Assembly: GCA_964573255.1 (NCBI GenBank)
Contig: CAZNJB010000014.1
Span: forward strand, 10,552 to 74,551
Length of the DNA stretch: 64,000 nt
Origin: CAYNUJ01 sp964573255
GTDB taxonomy: Bacteria; Bacteroidota; Ignavibacteria; Ignavibacteriales; Melioribacteraceae
Reading direction: 5' to 3'
The notes under the pieces were generated by a model, which saw only the letters and a list, made by a program, of their open reading frames with translations, was not told the origin of the DNA and ran no database searches. The first letter of the stretch is position 1. Each line of letters begins with the position of its first letter. A program made the position numbers and the translations under genes. This document shows, piece by piece, positions 1 to 11,100 of the stretch.

Positions 1-1448
1 ATATCATAATCGTATTCAATATCGCGCTTCTCTGTAGATATTCTTTCTAGCAGTTCATCAATGTAATCAAGTTTTTCCAGCAGAGGATGGAGACCTTTAT
101 CGCATTCAAATATAATATAAGCTCCTTCTCGTTTAAGTAAAATTAAATAACGTAAAAAGTGAAGAGCATCTCCCAAGCCCTGTTCTGCATAAACCAATAT
201 TCTTTTACCCTTTAAGTTATCAAGAGTATTTAATGGTTTATAAAATTTTCTAGGACCGAATTCTTCGCGGTAAATTCTTTTTTCGTAGAATTTCCATCCT
301 TCTTGGAAGTGACCGAGTTTTAATAATGTTTCACCTTTATTATAATTTGCTATCACATAATCAGGATTATAATCTAATGATTTATCAAAAAATTCCAGGG
401 CTAATTCGAGATTATTCTTTCGTAATTCTAGAAAACCGATGTTTGTATAAATAATGGATAAATTCTCCTGATCATTTTTTTTATTGGCAATGTTCAATGC
501 CAAATCAAACGTCGCTGAAGCGGCTTCATAATCGTTGAGAAATGTTTTTGTTGATCCTAAATTTACAAGTGAATTCAAGTGTTCTGGGTCCGCTTGAAGA
601 GCTCTACTAAAATATTCTTCGGCAGTTAGATAATCTTTTCTATTAAAATAAATTAAAGCTATATTGTTTAAGGCGTCGGCAAAATCGGGTTTTAATTCAA
701 TACTCTTTTTATAATATGTAAAGGCTTCATCTTTTTTCTCAAGTCTTTGCAAACAAACAGCAATCGAATAGAAAAGAACCGCATCTTCTTTAGCTATATC
801 GAGCGCTTTTTGGAAGTAATTCAATGCGTCTTCATAGTCTCCGGAATGAAAAGATACATTTCCCAGAGCCGAAAGGTATTCCTTATTATCAAGATAATTG
901 GGAAGAGAATTTACTAATCTTTCCTTTGCTTTTTTTATCTTTCCCAATTTAATTAGATTTATGGCCTCGGAAATTTCCGGAATTAAATGTGATTCCCCAA
1001 TTTCTCCAATTCCACTTTCATTCGCTAAGTAGGCTGCTTGATTACCGCTTGACATCATCAAATACTTCTCCGCCGCTTCGAGGTCGCCCCTATTTTGATA
1101 AATAAAAGCAATGTTATTATATGCGTCGTCTAAATTTGGATTTATTTCTATGGCTTTTAGATAATTTTCCAAAGCGCTATCTTCATCATCCATTTTCTGA
1201 TAGCATAAAGCCATATTAAAATAAGCTTCCGGGTGATTAGGCATTTTAGACACCACTCTTTCATAAAGCCTCACCGCATCCGAAAATTCGCCCAATTGAG
1301 ATTTAACGACCGCTAAGAAATATACCGAGTTTAAGTCTTCGGATTCATCTACTATTTCGGTTAATATGTTATCCGTAGTGAGTAAATCTCCGTTGTTAAA
1401 AGAGTTTAATGCTACGTTATACCTTTCTTGTATTGATCTTAAAACCAT
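1..1448 (-). CDS. TPR protein with a GT9-like glycosyltransferase end (cut by window edge)
   Basis: The reading frame is open from ATG at 1448 to the left edge, so the C-terminus is missing. The visible ~482 residues are mostly tetratricopeptide repeats with the usual alternation (for example AYFNMALCYQ, ALNNIALIYFNR, IIYTNIGFLELR). They end with GWKFYEKR, then KRILVYAEQGLGDALHF and a Rossmann-like strand. That order, TPRs then an AEQGLGD segment, is typical of bacterial TPR proteins carrying an ADP-heptose-transferase-like (GT9/GT41-type) domain. A GAGGA ribosome site lies 7 bases before the start, and the upstream gene stops 7 bases before this ATG. I infer a cytoplasmic glycosyltransferase, possibly acting on protein. 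Acceptor and donor cannot be read from the fragment. Confidence 0.75.
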   Translation of the reverse strand, partial: MVLRSIQERYNVALNSFNNGDLLTTDNILTEIVDESEDLNSVYFLAVVKSQLGEFSDAVRLYERVVSKMPNHPEAYFNMALCYQKMDDEDSALENYLKAIEINPNLDDAYNNIAFIYQNRGDLEAAEKYLMMSSGNQAAYLANESGIGEIGESHLIPEISEAINLIKLGKIKKAKERLVNSLPNYLDNKEYLSALGNVSFHSGDYEDALNYFQKALDIAKEDAVLFYSIAVCLQRLEKKDEAFTYYKKSIELKPDFADALNNIALIYFNRKDYLTAEEYFSRALQADPEHLNSLVNLGSTKTFLNDYEAASATFDLALNIANKKNDQENLSIIYTNIGFLELRKNNLELALEFFDKSLDYNPDYVIANYNKGETLLKLGHFQEGWKFYEKRIYREEFGPRKFYKPLNTLDNLKGKRILVYAEQGLGDALHFLRYLILLKREGAYIIFECDKGLHPLLEKLDYIDELLERISTEKRDIEYDYD

Positions 1449-1455
1449 TTTATCC

Positions 1456-2961
1456 TCAATTCAGTATAGTATTTATTTGATTGTTTAATTGATTAAGTCC
1501 TTCAATTACAATAGCATCGTTAGAGAAATGAGTTTCGAGGAATTGGAGAGGAGCTTCCAATTTGTGAAACTCGGAATTTTCTATGTAATACGACATTAAA
1601 TAGAATGCCGGAGCCGGATTATCAATAAATTTTGAAAAATTTAATTCCAGTAAATTGATTGCTTCCTCTTTTTTACCTTTATTATAAAGCAGTTCGGAAT
1701 AATTAATTATTAGATTAGGGTTATCCTCGAAGCTTTTTATGAGAAATTCGTAAATGCTAAAACTTATGTCTTTATGATGATATTTCTTCAGCAATAATAA
1801 TAAAATGTCTATATTCTCATCGGCGATATTATTTATTAAGGCGGAAATATCATCTCCCTCCAATCGTTCCTGAGAATTTAACTTGCGCATTATTTCCGCT
1901 AATTGCTCAAATCCAATTTTCCCATAAAGATCTATAAAATGTTTAAAATAATCCAATAATCCGGAGTATACCGCCAAATGGAGTCCGTGGGTAATAATCT
2001 CGTTATCGCTCAATATAACTTGAACTAATTTACTTTTGTCATTCTTCGCAGAAAGATTGAATTCATAGCTGCTAGCGGCAAACATTAAAGCGCGTTCATA
2101 ATTTTTTTCCGCCGAAAATATTTTTGATGCTAATAAATATGCAGATGCTCTGGTGGAATCTGCTGCAAATAATTTTTCTAAGAATGTTTTAGCCTTTACT
2201 AAATCTTTGTTTTGAAGAAAATAATTTGTGAGAAATTCGTAGGAATAAAATTTATAATCCTTATGAAGCGTTTCGTCTTGGAGCGCAATTTCAAAATAAT
2301 CTTTTGCTTTTTCTATTTCATTCAATAGGGAATATGTTAATGCAATTTGATAAGAATTATATCCGCTGGGATTCAGTGAGTATTCCGCTAATAATAGTTC
2401 CAAATTTCTCAGAGCTTTTGCATTAAGCGCCTCTTTATCGGCGTCATATCCGTAATGAATAATTTCGATATCCGAATCAATGATTTCAATATTATTTTTG
2501 GATAATGAATATTCAATTTGTTCGTGCACTTTCCCTTCGAATTTCAAACCGTGATGATTGGGGAAAATTCTGCAATACCTGCCAATGCTACTCCTATCAG
2601 AAGAAGATGATATATTATTAATTAAACAGCTGAATGCTTTACCCTGATTTCCGGCAACTAATTCTCTTAATGATAATTTGGAATTTTCGGAGAGGATTTC
2701 ATCGGCATCGAGATAAAGGATGAAATTTCCGCCGCATTTGGAAAGTGAATAATTCCGCGCGGCAGCAAAATCCTCCTCCCATTTAAACTTAAAAATTTTT
2801 GCTCCGAAAGATTCGGCAATCTCTATCGTGTTGTCTTTACTTCCGGTATCAACAATAATTATTTCATCTACAATATCCTTAACAGAACTTAGACATCTAT
2901 GCAAATTATCTGATTCGTCCCTAACAATCATAGATAGGGAGATTAGTTTATTATATTTCAT
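1456..2961 (-). CDS. GT2 glycosyltransferase with C-terminal TPRs
   Basis: Residues 1 to ~200 form a family 2 (GT-A) domain. It begins ISLSMIVRDE, continues with IVDTGSKDNT, and has a nucleotide-sugar/metal DAD motif at residues 85-87 (LYLDADE). The GRYCRIFPN and VHEQI segments are common in this subgroup. Residues ~200-500 are helical repeats of TPR character (YQIALTYSLL, KDYFEIALQ, PAFYLMSYY). There is no signal peptide or membrane segment, so it is probably cytoplasmic. It is the middle gene of a three-gene leftward operon: the TPR gene upstream ends 1 base before its ATG, and no clear ribosome site is visible, so translation is probably coupled. GT2-TPR proteins of this type often lie in flagellin or S-layer glycosylation loci. 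The substrate here is unknown. Confidence 0.8.
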   Translation of the reverse strand: MKYNKLISLSMIVRDESDNLHRCLSSVKDIVDEIIIVDTGSKDNTIEIAESFGAKIFKFKWEEDFAAARNYSLSKCGGNFILYLDADEILSENSKLSLRELVAGNQGKAFSCLINNISSSSDRSSIGRYCRIFPNHHGLKFEGKVHEQIEYSLSKNNIEIIDSDIEIIHYGYDADKEALNAKALRNLELLLAEYSLNPSGYNSYQIALTYSLLNEIEKAKDYFEIALQDETLHKDYKFYSYEFLTNYFLQNKDLVKAKTFLEKLFAADSTRASAYLLASKIFSAEKNYERALMFAASSYEFNLSAKNDKSKLVQVILSDNEIITHGLHLAVYSGLLDYFKHFIDLYGKIGFEQLAEIMRKLNSQERLEGDDISALINNIADENIDILLLLLKKYHHKDISFSIYEFLIKSFEDNPNLIINYSELLYNKGKKEEAINLLELNFSKFIDNPAPAFYLMSYYIENSEFHKLEAPLQFLETHFSNDAIVIEGLNQLNNQINTILN

Positions 2962-2962
2962 T

Positions 2963-3901
2963 TCATTTTACTTCTGTAGCTTTAATAGTTGCCAATGTTT
3001 CAGACGGTTTAGATGTTTCAGTAGAAAGCAATGAATTATCATCCGCTTCTAATCCCATTTCCGTATTGATTTTTGCCAATCTGGCTTTTGCAAAGTGATT
3101 CTTTTCATTATTTACAACAGCCCATTCAAACATAGTTTTAGCTTCTGAATCACGACCTATTAAATAGAAAAATTCACCTAAACCTGCACAAGCTTGTGAG
3201 GAAGATGGGTTAATACTCAGAGCTTTTTCAAATGATTTTCTTGCTTCATGAATTCTATCCAATGCTAAAAGATTGAAGCCGCGGAAGTTTTCTAGACTTG
3301 CTATACGCGTGTTATTGTTAAATTTATCTTTTCTGGTTTTAAGAACCGTTTCCGCTATTTCCAATTTTTTAAGAGAATCTTCATATTTTCTTTGGTTAAA
3401 AAGCTTATAAGCGTCTTTGAGAACATCAAAAAATCGGTTGTTTTTTACTTCAAAGAAAGACGCTTCCGAATTTAATGTATTGTGATCTTCCGGAAGGTTC
3501 AAGGCAACGTTTACTTTTTTTAAACCTGCAATGGCGAATTGATTCATTGTATTATTTTCAATTGCCCATTCGAACATAATCTTTGCTTCATAATCCAAAC
3601 CTTGTAAATAAAATATTTCCGCCAATCCGGCGCATGCTTGCGAAGAGTTTGGATTTATACTAAGAGACTTTTCAAAACATTCCTGAGCTTTTTCGGTTTC
3701 GCCAAGACTCAAGTAATTAAATCCCTTAAAGTTTTCGATACTGGCTCTGGTTTCGGAACGTCTATCTTCAGGTATATTAGTTGAACTTGTTACAGAACTT
3801 AATATACTCTGTGCTTCTTGTAACTTCTTCAATGAAGCGGAAAAATCTTTTTTATTAAAAAGATCGTATGCCTCGTCGAGCAGAGTTGATAATGTATCCA
3901 T
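2963..3901 (-). CDS. TPR protein made of two similar halves
   Basis: The 312-residue protein consists of two copies of a ~150-residue unit. Residues ~1-130 (LLDEAYDLFNKKDF ... FKGFNYLSLGE ... SLSINPNSSQACAGLAEIFYL) and ~155-290 (VLKDAYKLFNQRKY ... FRGFNLLALDR ... ALSINPSSSQACAGLGEFFYL) match closely, so an internal duplication is evident. Each unit holds about two to three tetratricopeptide repeats. No catalytic domain, signal peptide or membrane segment is seen. It heads the leftward operon with the two glycosyltransferases and has AAGGAT ahead of its ATG. I infer a scaffolding or acceptor-presenting role, but the function is unknown. Confidence 0.75.
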   Translation of the reverse strand: MDTLSTLLDEAYDLFNKKDFSASLKKLQEAQSILSSVTSSTNIPEDRRSETRASIENFKGFNYLSLGETEKAQECFEKSLSINPNSSQACAGLAEIFYLQGLDYEAKIMFEWAIENNTMNQFAIAGLKKVNVALNLPEDHNTLNSEASFFEVKNNRFFDVLKDAYKLFNQRKYEDSLKKLEIAETVLKTRKDKFNNNTRIASLENFRGFNLLALDRIHEARKSFEKALSINPSSSQACAGLGEFFYLIGRDSEAKTMFEWAVVNNEKNHFAKARLAKINTEMGLEADDNSLLSTETSKPSETLATIKATEVK

Positions 3902-3946
3902 ATTGATAATCCTTATTTTAGATTATTAAAAACTTCGTTATTTAAT

Positions 3947-3962
3947 TCCAACTTGTGTGCCA
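3947..3962 (-). promoter_or_regulatory. sigma-54-type promoter for the TPR/GT operon
   Basis: Read on the minus strand the sequence is TGGCAC-ACAAG-TTGGA, with the -24 and -12 G residues 12 bases apart as in sigma-54 promoters. The implied transcription start is near 3937, giving a ~36-base leader to the ATG at 3901. Identified by eye from the consensus; no expression data. Confidence 0.6.
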
Positions 3963-4033
3963 ATCAGAAAAACCTTAATTATGTGCCAAAATCTCTATTT
4001 TATAGAAGAATATGTGATATATTTATTTTGAGA

Positions 4034-4051
4034 TTGCTTAATATTAGCCAA
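4034..4051. promoter_or_regulatory. candidate activator dyad TTGCTTA-ATAT-TAGCCAA
   Basis: It resembles the perfect dyad at 18645-18662 (TTGGCTA-N4-TAGCCAA): one half-site is exact and the other matches 5 of 7. Its centre is about 81 bp upstream of the -24 G of the minus-strand promoter at 3947-3962. I infer an enhancer-binding-protein site shared by the sigma-54 promoters of this window. Confidence 0.4.
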
Positions 4052-4134
4052 CTGATAAATAATGTAGTTAGATTAATTCTATAAGGAAAAACAATGAGTG
4101 TTGCCGCCCTCTTAGTACCTTATAAATGAAATTT

Positions 4135-5184
4135 TTATCTGATGTTATTTAAGAATAAATTTACTTGGAAGTTGAAATCGGCAGAATTGGGGGAGGTAAG
4201 CACAAAATCCTGATTTGCTATACTAATGCCGGAAAAACTGAAATATTTGTTTTTAAATTCATTGAGATTAAAATCAATATTATTGAGAAGTACTAATTTC
4301 GAATAATTACTGAAATCAATTTCCGAGCGGTGGACTGCAATTATCGCCTCTTCAGGATCATTCATAGATTTAATGAATTCAATCATAGGGGAGGTGGATT
4401 GATAAATTACTACTATCTTTATTTCGCTTTTTATTTCCGCTGGAAAAGATTCAATTTTATTCAATAATTGTTGATTCAATAATTGCGACGGAATAAAAAT
4501 TGCATTTATTCCGAGTTTAGCTCTGACAAAATATTGAAAGTCATTTAATTCATCGTTTAGTGTTTCAACATTCAACCCGGCTTCAGCTAATCTTTTGAGC
4601 ATATCGTCGGGCACTATAACGTTGCCGACCTTTTGACTTCCAAGAAATTGAGGGAAATATCCGCAGGTTCTGAACATTCTATCTATACTTTTTTTTGTGA
4701 AAAACCTGAGGTGAGTTTTATCGAGCAAACCGTGTTCGGTATATTGCCAATCACCTTCTAAAAGTTGTTTGAAAATTAACCAATGCCGTGTGTTGGGAAT
4801 ACTGGTTATAATCTCACCACAATCAGTTAGTTTCGATTTAAGTTCGATTAGCACTCTTTCTGGATCGACCAAATGTTCTAATACATCGGCAAAAATAATT
4901 GTATCAAATTTCTTTTCCGGTAACCAATCAATAGCATCTTCAACTTGCATAACCAAAACATTATCGAGCCGGTCTATAGCTTGCTTACCGAATCTTTCCA
5001 TCGGTTCAATACCCCAAACCTCCTTTATATTTTTTGTCGTTTTTAATTCGTAAGCCATTTGACCGTTGCCACATCCAACATCCAAAATTGCGTTTTGATT
5101 CGGTTTAATCCATCTTTGTACTTCAGGTCTGCTTAATGAGTAATATTCGTCTTCTTTAGATTTATATGCATTTCCTAATTTCAT
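4135..5184 (-). CDS. Class I SAM-dependent methyltransferase
   Basis: The N-terminal ~180 residues carry the methyltransferase Rossmann fold. Motif I is ILDVGCGNGQMA (residues ~33-44), followed by an acidic loop (VWGIEPMERFG), DTIIFADVLEHLVDPERVL as the post-motif II region, and SIPNTRHW. This is the Methyltransf_23/UbiG-like pattern seen in many sugar or O-antigen methyltransferases. Residues ~200-349 do not match anything I recognise and may bind an acceptor. It is the last gene of the leftward sugar operon, 14 bases after the giant glycosyltransferase, with an AAAGGAAA ribosome site. A role in methylating a glycan sugar or its end is inferred from context. Confidence 0.8.
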   Translation of the reverse strand: MKLGNAYKSKEDEYYSLSRPEVQRWIKPNQNAILDVGCGNGQMAYELKTTKNIKEVWGIEPMERFGKQAIDRLDNVLVMQVEDAIDWLPEKKFDTIIFADVLEHLVDPERVLIELKSKLTDCGEIITSIPNTRHWLIFKQLLEGDWQYTEHGLLDKTHLRFFTKKSIDRMFRTCGYFPQFLGSQKVGNVIVPDDMLKRLAEAGLNVETLNDELNDFQYFVRAKLGINAIFIPSQLLNQQLLNKIESFPAEIKSEIKIVVIYQSTSPMIEFIKSMNDPEEAIIAVHRSEIDFSNYSKLVLLNNIDFNLNEFKNKYFSFSGISIANQDFVLTSPNSADFNFQVNLFLNNIR

Positions 5185-5198
5185 TAATAATTTCCTTT

Positions 5199-8100
5199 CT
5201 AACTTGTAAAAGTGTTCTCTAAATATTCCAAATTGCTCCTTGCTATTTCGTTGTTCGGACTTAGTTGAAATACTTTTTCTAAAATATTAAGTGCTTCTTC
5301 AAAGTTTTTTGTTAATATATTCAGAACAGCTAGATTATTCAGTGCGTCCACATTCTCTGGATTGACCTCTAATATTTTATTAAGAACCAAAGCCGCTTCC
5401 GGATATTTTTCTTCTTGAATCAGGTTTTCTGCCTCCACAATTTCTTGGGAGAAATCAAAATCATTTGCCAATTCAGTAATGCGTAATTTGCTTGGTTCGT
5501 GAGTAGGGGATATTTCCAAAACTTTTTCATAACATTTAATCGCTTTGTTGCGTAAATTCGAATTGTAATAAGTTTCTCCCAACCAGAAATAACCTGCAAC
5601 CTTATCATATTCGGTCATTTTTTGGAATAATTCTTCCGATAATTCAAATTTTCTGAGGTTAATGGCTATATTACCGGCAAGTTTTAGCAAATCGATTAGC
5701 GTTATAGAGTCGAAATCCTGATGAGGATATTTATCAAAGGAATCAATGGCAGTTAAATATTCTTGTAAGGCAAGGGAATAATCTTCTTCATCGCTGTGAA
5801 TTATTGCACGTAAAAGTGATTGTTTGTATAAATTTCCGTTTATCGGGTAATAGATATTTCTGTTTTTAATTTCTTCGTTTCTAAGCCAAATCCCTTCCGG
5901 GTCTGAACCCCATTTATCCACAAAAATCTTTCGGTTCGTCTCAATCCTTTCGTTGTATGCCTTGCTGCCGTCTTTCTTGAAGCTTTTGGAACCGAAATGA
6001 TGAATGAATACGTCTTTTGCAATTATAGTCTTAAAACCTGCTAATTGGGCTCTCAAACAGAAATCGTCATCTTCGAAATTTCCCGGTGAAAACCTTTCAT
6101 CGAGACCGCCAATCTTTTCAATGACTTCTCTTTTTATCAAAGTGCAGAGAAATGCAACTCGTGGAAATTCCAATAATTGATTTTCACGTTCAATTGCAAC
6201 TTTTGCAGCGTATTCGTGCATTTTTTCTATGGAATCGTAATTTGCATCTTTATCTAATTGCGGGCCGCTGACGTAATTAGTGACAGGTGCAATAATGCCA
6301 ATATTTTGGTGTAAATTAGAATATTTTACCAACTTATCGACCCAACCTTCAGTAACTACTGTGTCGTTATTCAAAACGATACAATATTTACCTAATGCCT
6401 TTAGCAAACCAAGATTAACTGAATAGGGGAAACCTCTATTTTCATCATTTTTATAATAGCGGATATCCTTTTCTTTTTGAATTGCTTGAGAGGTTTCATC
6501 GGTAGAATTATCATCAATTATAATAATCTCATATGGTATATGTGTGAATCTTCTTATGCTCTCTATACAGGCTTTAGTATATTCAAATTGATTGAAAACC
6601 GGAATAATAATACTTACAGACGGTATAAATAATTCTTCCATATTGTCGGCTTCAATTTTTCCATTCCATTTTTCGTTAAGTAGTTTGACGTTTTCTTCCA
6701 CATTATTGAATCGCCCTTCTGTTTTGGATTCGAAGTGAATAATCTCGGTTTCTGGGCAATAAGAAATTGAAAAACCATTTTCTTGAATTCGAAAACATAA
6801 ATCCACATCTTCGTATCCGTTTAAGAAACTCTCATCAAATCCTCCTATTAAATTGAAAACCGATTTTTTGATTAGTAAGCAGGCAGCTGTTACCGCTTGA
6901 TATTTTCGATATACATTTGCTGGAATTAAGTCTTTTCTTTCGTTTTGGAATAAATTATATGCAACCAAAGTATTATCAATGTATTTTATTCCGATTCCGG
7001 CATGCTGAATTGTTCCATCAGGGTAGAGGAGTTTGGCTCCAACTGCGCCTAATTCATCGCTTTTGCGGAATTCTCCTAACATTTTATCCAGCCATTTACC
7101 TTTTACAATTATGTCATTATTTAAAAAGAGTATAAAATTTCCGGCTGAATTTTCAGCACCAATGTTGCAAGCTTTAGCGAAACCTAAATTTTCATCGTTT
7201 AATATAACTTTGAAGTGATCGTATTTGTCAGATAGTACTTTCAAATTTTCCTTTGTGCCATCTTTAGAACAATTATCAACTACTATCACTTCAAATCTTG
7301 TTTGGTTATCTTTATTTTCATAAATAGACTTGAGGCAATTTGATGTATATTCCCAATTATTATAAGTTGGGATTATAATAGAAATAAGATTTTCTTCAGT
7401 ATCGTATTTTCTTTCCGAAGATTCGAGCCTTTTATATTTATTATTTAGATACTGAGATAAATTAATTACTCTCTCATTATATGCTTTATAGTTAATAAGA
7501 TTTTTATTGGTTAAATTTTCTTTGTTATCTATTAAAAATATCTTTTCCCAATTATTTGATGTTATTACATCATCAACGAAACTTTCAAAGTGAGTATTAT
7601 TAAAATCTGAAAGAACCATTATTCCACTATTATCTGCTGAAATTATTTCTTCGATTATATCTGACTCTAAATTACATTGAAGAAGTATTATTAGTTGTAT
7701 GTCAGTGATATTTTTTATGTAGTTTAGTTCCTCAATAAATATTGAAAAATCATTTTTATTCTCATCGTTTACTATCAATAAAATCGCATTTTCCGCTTCT
7801 ACAAATTTTTTATCCTTTGGATAAGTTTTACTGAGAATGTAAATTCTGTTTTCATAATATTTTACCGGATTCCTATAATAGAGTCCGGTAATTTGTTTTT
7901 CTTCCCTAATATTATAAACTTTCTTTCTGTATTCACATGTTTCAACATTTAAAAATATCGGCTCGGCAAAAATTGCAAGTCTTCTATACAAGTCCCAATC
8001 GATTAAAACAGAGAGGCTCTCATCATAAAGACCCGAAAATTTTAACAAATCCCTACTATGAATAGCGCATAGATTCGGAATATAATTTCGAAAACGTAGC

Positions 8101-11100
8101 ATTTGAGAATTTACTTGATAAGCATACCTGATAAAACTTTTTGTTTCGTATCCATTTTCGGAATAGATTATTTCTTTTTCACGTGCAATCGAATAAACGA
8201 ATTGAGATTCTTCATGTGTTTCCAAATACGAAATCAGAGTTTCGAGGTGATTAGGGTAATAGATATCATCATCGTCTAAATAAGCTATATATTTACTTTT
8301 TGAATGCTTTATAGCGAAGTTCAATGCAGCTGATTTCCCCTTATGTTCTTGATTAAAATATTTAATTCTGGGGTCGTTAAATGAAGAAACTAATTTTGAA
8401 ACATCCTCTCCACCATCATTAACAATGATTAAATGCCAGTCATTAAAAGTTTGTGAAATAACGCTTTGAATTGCTTCGGATAAGGTGCTTTTTCTATTGT
8501 AAGTTGTCATTAAAACTGCAACGGTAGGAGAGTTTGAATAGTCAATTATTTCCTTATCTCTGTTTGTGTAAATTGAATTTAAGAATTCTTTGTATGCTGA
8601 TCCGTTTATGTCAATTCGATTCAATACCTTATTCTTTACTTCATGATTAATCCTTTGAGGATTTACACCAACTGAAATCAAATGGTTATTTTCTACAATC
8701 TGTTTTGTTTCATTGGAATGTAACCCCCACGGATAGGAGAATGCGTAAATATCTTTTTTAAACAACTCTTCAAGAATATTCCTTCCATTTTCAATTTCCG
8801 TCAATATCCTTTCATTATAATCTGCGTCACTTTCGAAAACTCCTAAATTCCCGTTAAATTTATTCTTTAGAAAAGAGTTTAGATTACGAATTAAGATTGA
8901 TTTATCAAGTCCGATATTTTCAGATATGAATTTTTTTGCTTCTTCCATTACTTCAGTAGAAGGGATAAATCTTTTACTCGTTAAGCAAGAACAGAATTCG
9001 AATACTGGTTCTCCCGGATTTAATTTCTCAAAAAGGTTCGGATATTTATCGGGAGAATAGATATCTATTATATTGTCGGCAATAAAGTATTGTCTGTGAT
9101 TTAAAGAGTGATTTTGTATATCAATTATTCCGTTTTTGTTAGTTTTGAGCCAAGCCTCAATGTCTGTTTTCGATAATCTGTTTGGTATTAGGAAGCTTGT
9201 TGCAGGAACACCGTATTTCTTTAAAACCGCTTCTGATTTGACGTAATCGTTCCTCTGTCCATCATCAAAAGTTATCCATACAGGTTTTTTATAATACACT
9301 TTTCCTTTTATATAATTTACTGCCTGAGCTGTAGTGATTGGTGTAAAACCTGTTTTTCTAAGATGAAGAATTAGATTTTCTAATCTCGAGACGGTTGAAT
9401 TTTCTTCGAATTGAGGATGATCCAAGATAATAGGAAAGTTTAATTTTTTCTTGATTTCCAGTTTGCTTAATTTACTAAACTGGATACCGTCAATAATTAT
9501 TTCTTCTCTATATTGGAAAAATTCAGACAGCCGCTCGTAAACATCTACGCCATATTTACGTACATTACCATATTTTTCAGCTTTACCGAATTCAATAGTT
9601 TTAATTGAATTTTTATCGTGAGGTATTTCAAGAATAGCAAAACCGTTATTCTTAAGAACACGCGCAATTTCCGAAAACGCTTTTCGGTCATCGGGAACTT
9701 CTTCAATAACATGCTGCATTATGATAAGATCGAATGAATTGTTATCGAACTTTAAATCGCAGATGTCCATTTCATAGTCGATCCAAGAAGTATCCCTCAT
9801 ATCCAAAGGATTTCCGTGTTTCCATTTGTCGATGCAAACATAATTGCATCCTTGTTTTTCGAAATAATCACGGAAAATCAAATTGTTTAAAGGCGCTATT
9901 TCTAAAATATTCATACCGGGTTTTATCAAATTATCCCGTTCTAACAAAAATTTTAACGCTCTCTGGCGTTCAAGACTATTACATTTGGGACATCTAACCT
10001 TTCTTCTTTCACCCATATCAAGGAAATCTTTTCCTTCGTAACCGCATATATTGCACAATTGATGAGGAGAGGATTCTTCCGCTACAGTGCGAATGATTTT
10101 CTCAATTTCTTTTGCTCTCTCGGAAAATGTGTGTTTAGCAGCCAGTAATTTTGATTTGTGTGCTATTTCTTCTCTTTCATCTTCATTTTCCAAATAATAA
10201 TCCAATAAATTTATTAATTCGGAATCGTTTTTAAATGTTTTAATATTCAGTTCTTCAATTCCTTCTACATAGTCGGATATCTGAAAACTTCCACTAATAG
10301 CAACATCATATGTTCTGTTGTTAACAAAACCATAATTTCGCATCGTTTCTTGATGGTCGTTTAAAACTATTTTGGATTTTCTGTAGAGCTTTGGTAATTC
10401 TATCCAATCTACAAAATCACCTTTTATATTTTTATCTGGAATGAAGCCTTCCCAATATTTACCAATTACGTGCAAATCATAATTCTTACCGGATTTCCTG
10501 ATAATATCGATAATTCTCCGGCACCTGTTGTTTTTGAATTCATAATTATTACCAACGAACAGGATATCGATTTCTTTATCTTTTTCTGAATCATTGTTGC
10601 ATTCAAAAACTTCATCTGTTGCTTGAGGTAAATAAAAACATGGAACATTTAATTGATCTTTAACGGAATTGTAATATATTTTAGAAGCACAAAGAACCAG
10701 ATCGTATCTATTTAATTCCTCTATTTCGTGTAATTCCGGATGATTTATTATCCAAATAACATTAAAATTATTCTTTTTAAGATTATACTTAGACAACCCT
10801 TTAATATGAATAACAACATCTATATTATCATCAGGTTGATCCCACTCTTCCAAATAATGAATTTTGCAGAAGTGCCCATTTTTCTCAAAAGCACGCTGGA
10901 GGGATTCTGCATAATATATATCGCCCCAACCTTTGTGCTCACGTGTGGGAACGCCAATTTTAATACAGAAATTCAGTCTTTCTGGGAGCAGATATTTGTT
11001 TTTAAAAGAAAATGCCGAATCAGATAATTTATTATGTTCAAATAAACTGGTTTCATCGCATTCAATTTTATCAAACCATCTATGGTAAAAATAATCCGAA

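Noticed and set aside
3978..3988. A second TGGCAC on the minus strand upstream of the TPR operon promoter
   Set aside because: The bases 12 positions on read TAAGG, lacking the -12 TTG; the nearer copy at 3947-3962 is a better fit.
4094..4129. A plus-strand mini frame of 11 codons (MSVAALLVPYK) with an AAGGA upstream
   Set aside because: Too short to support without conservation; it lies in a regulatory gap and may be chance.
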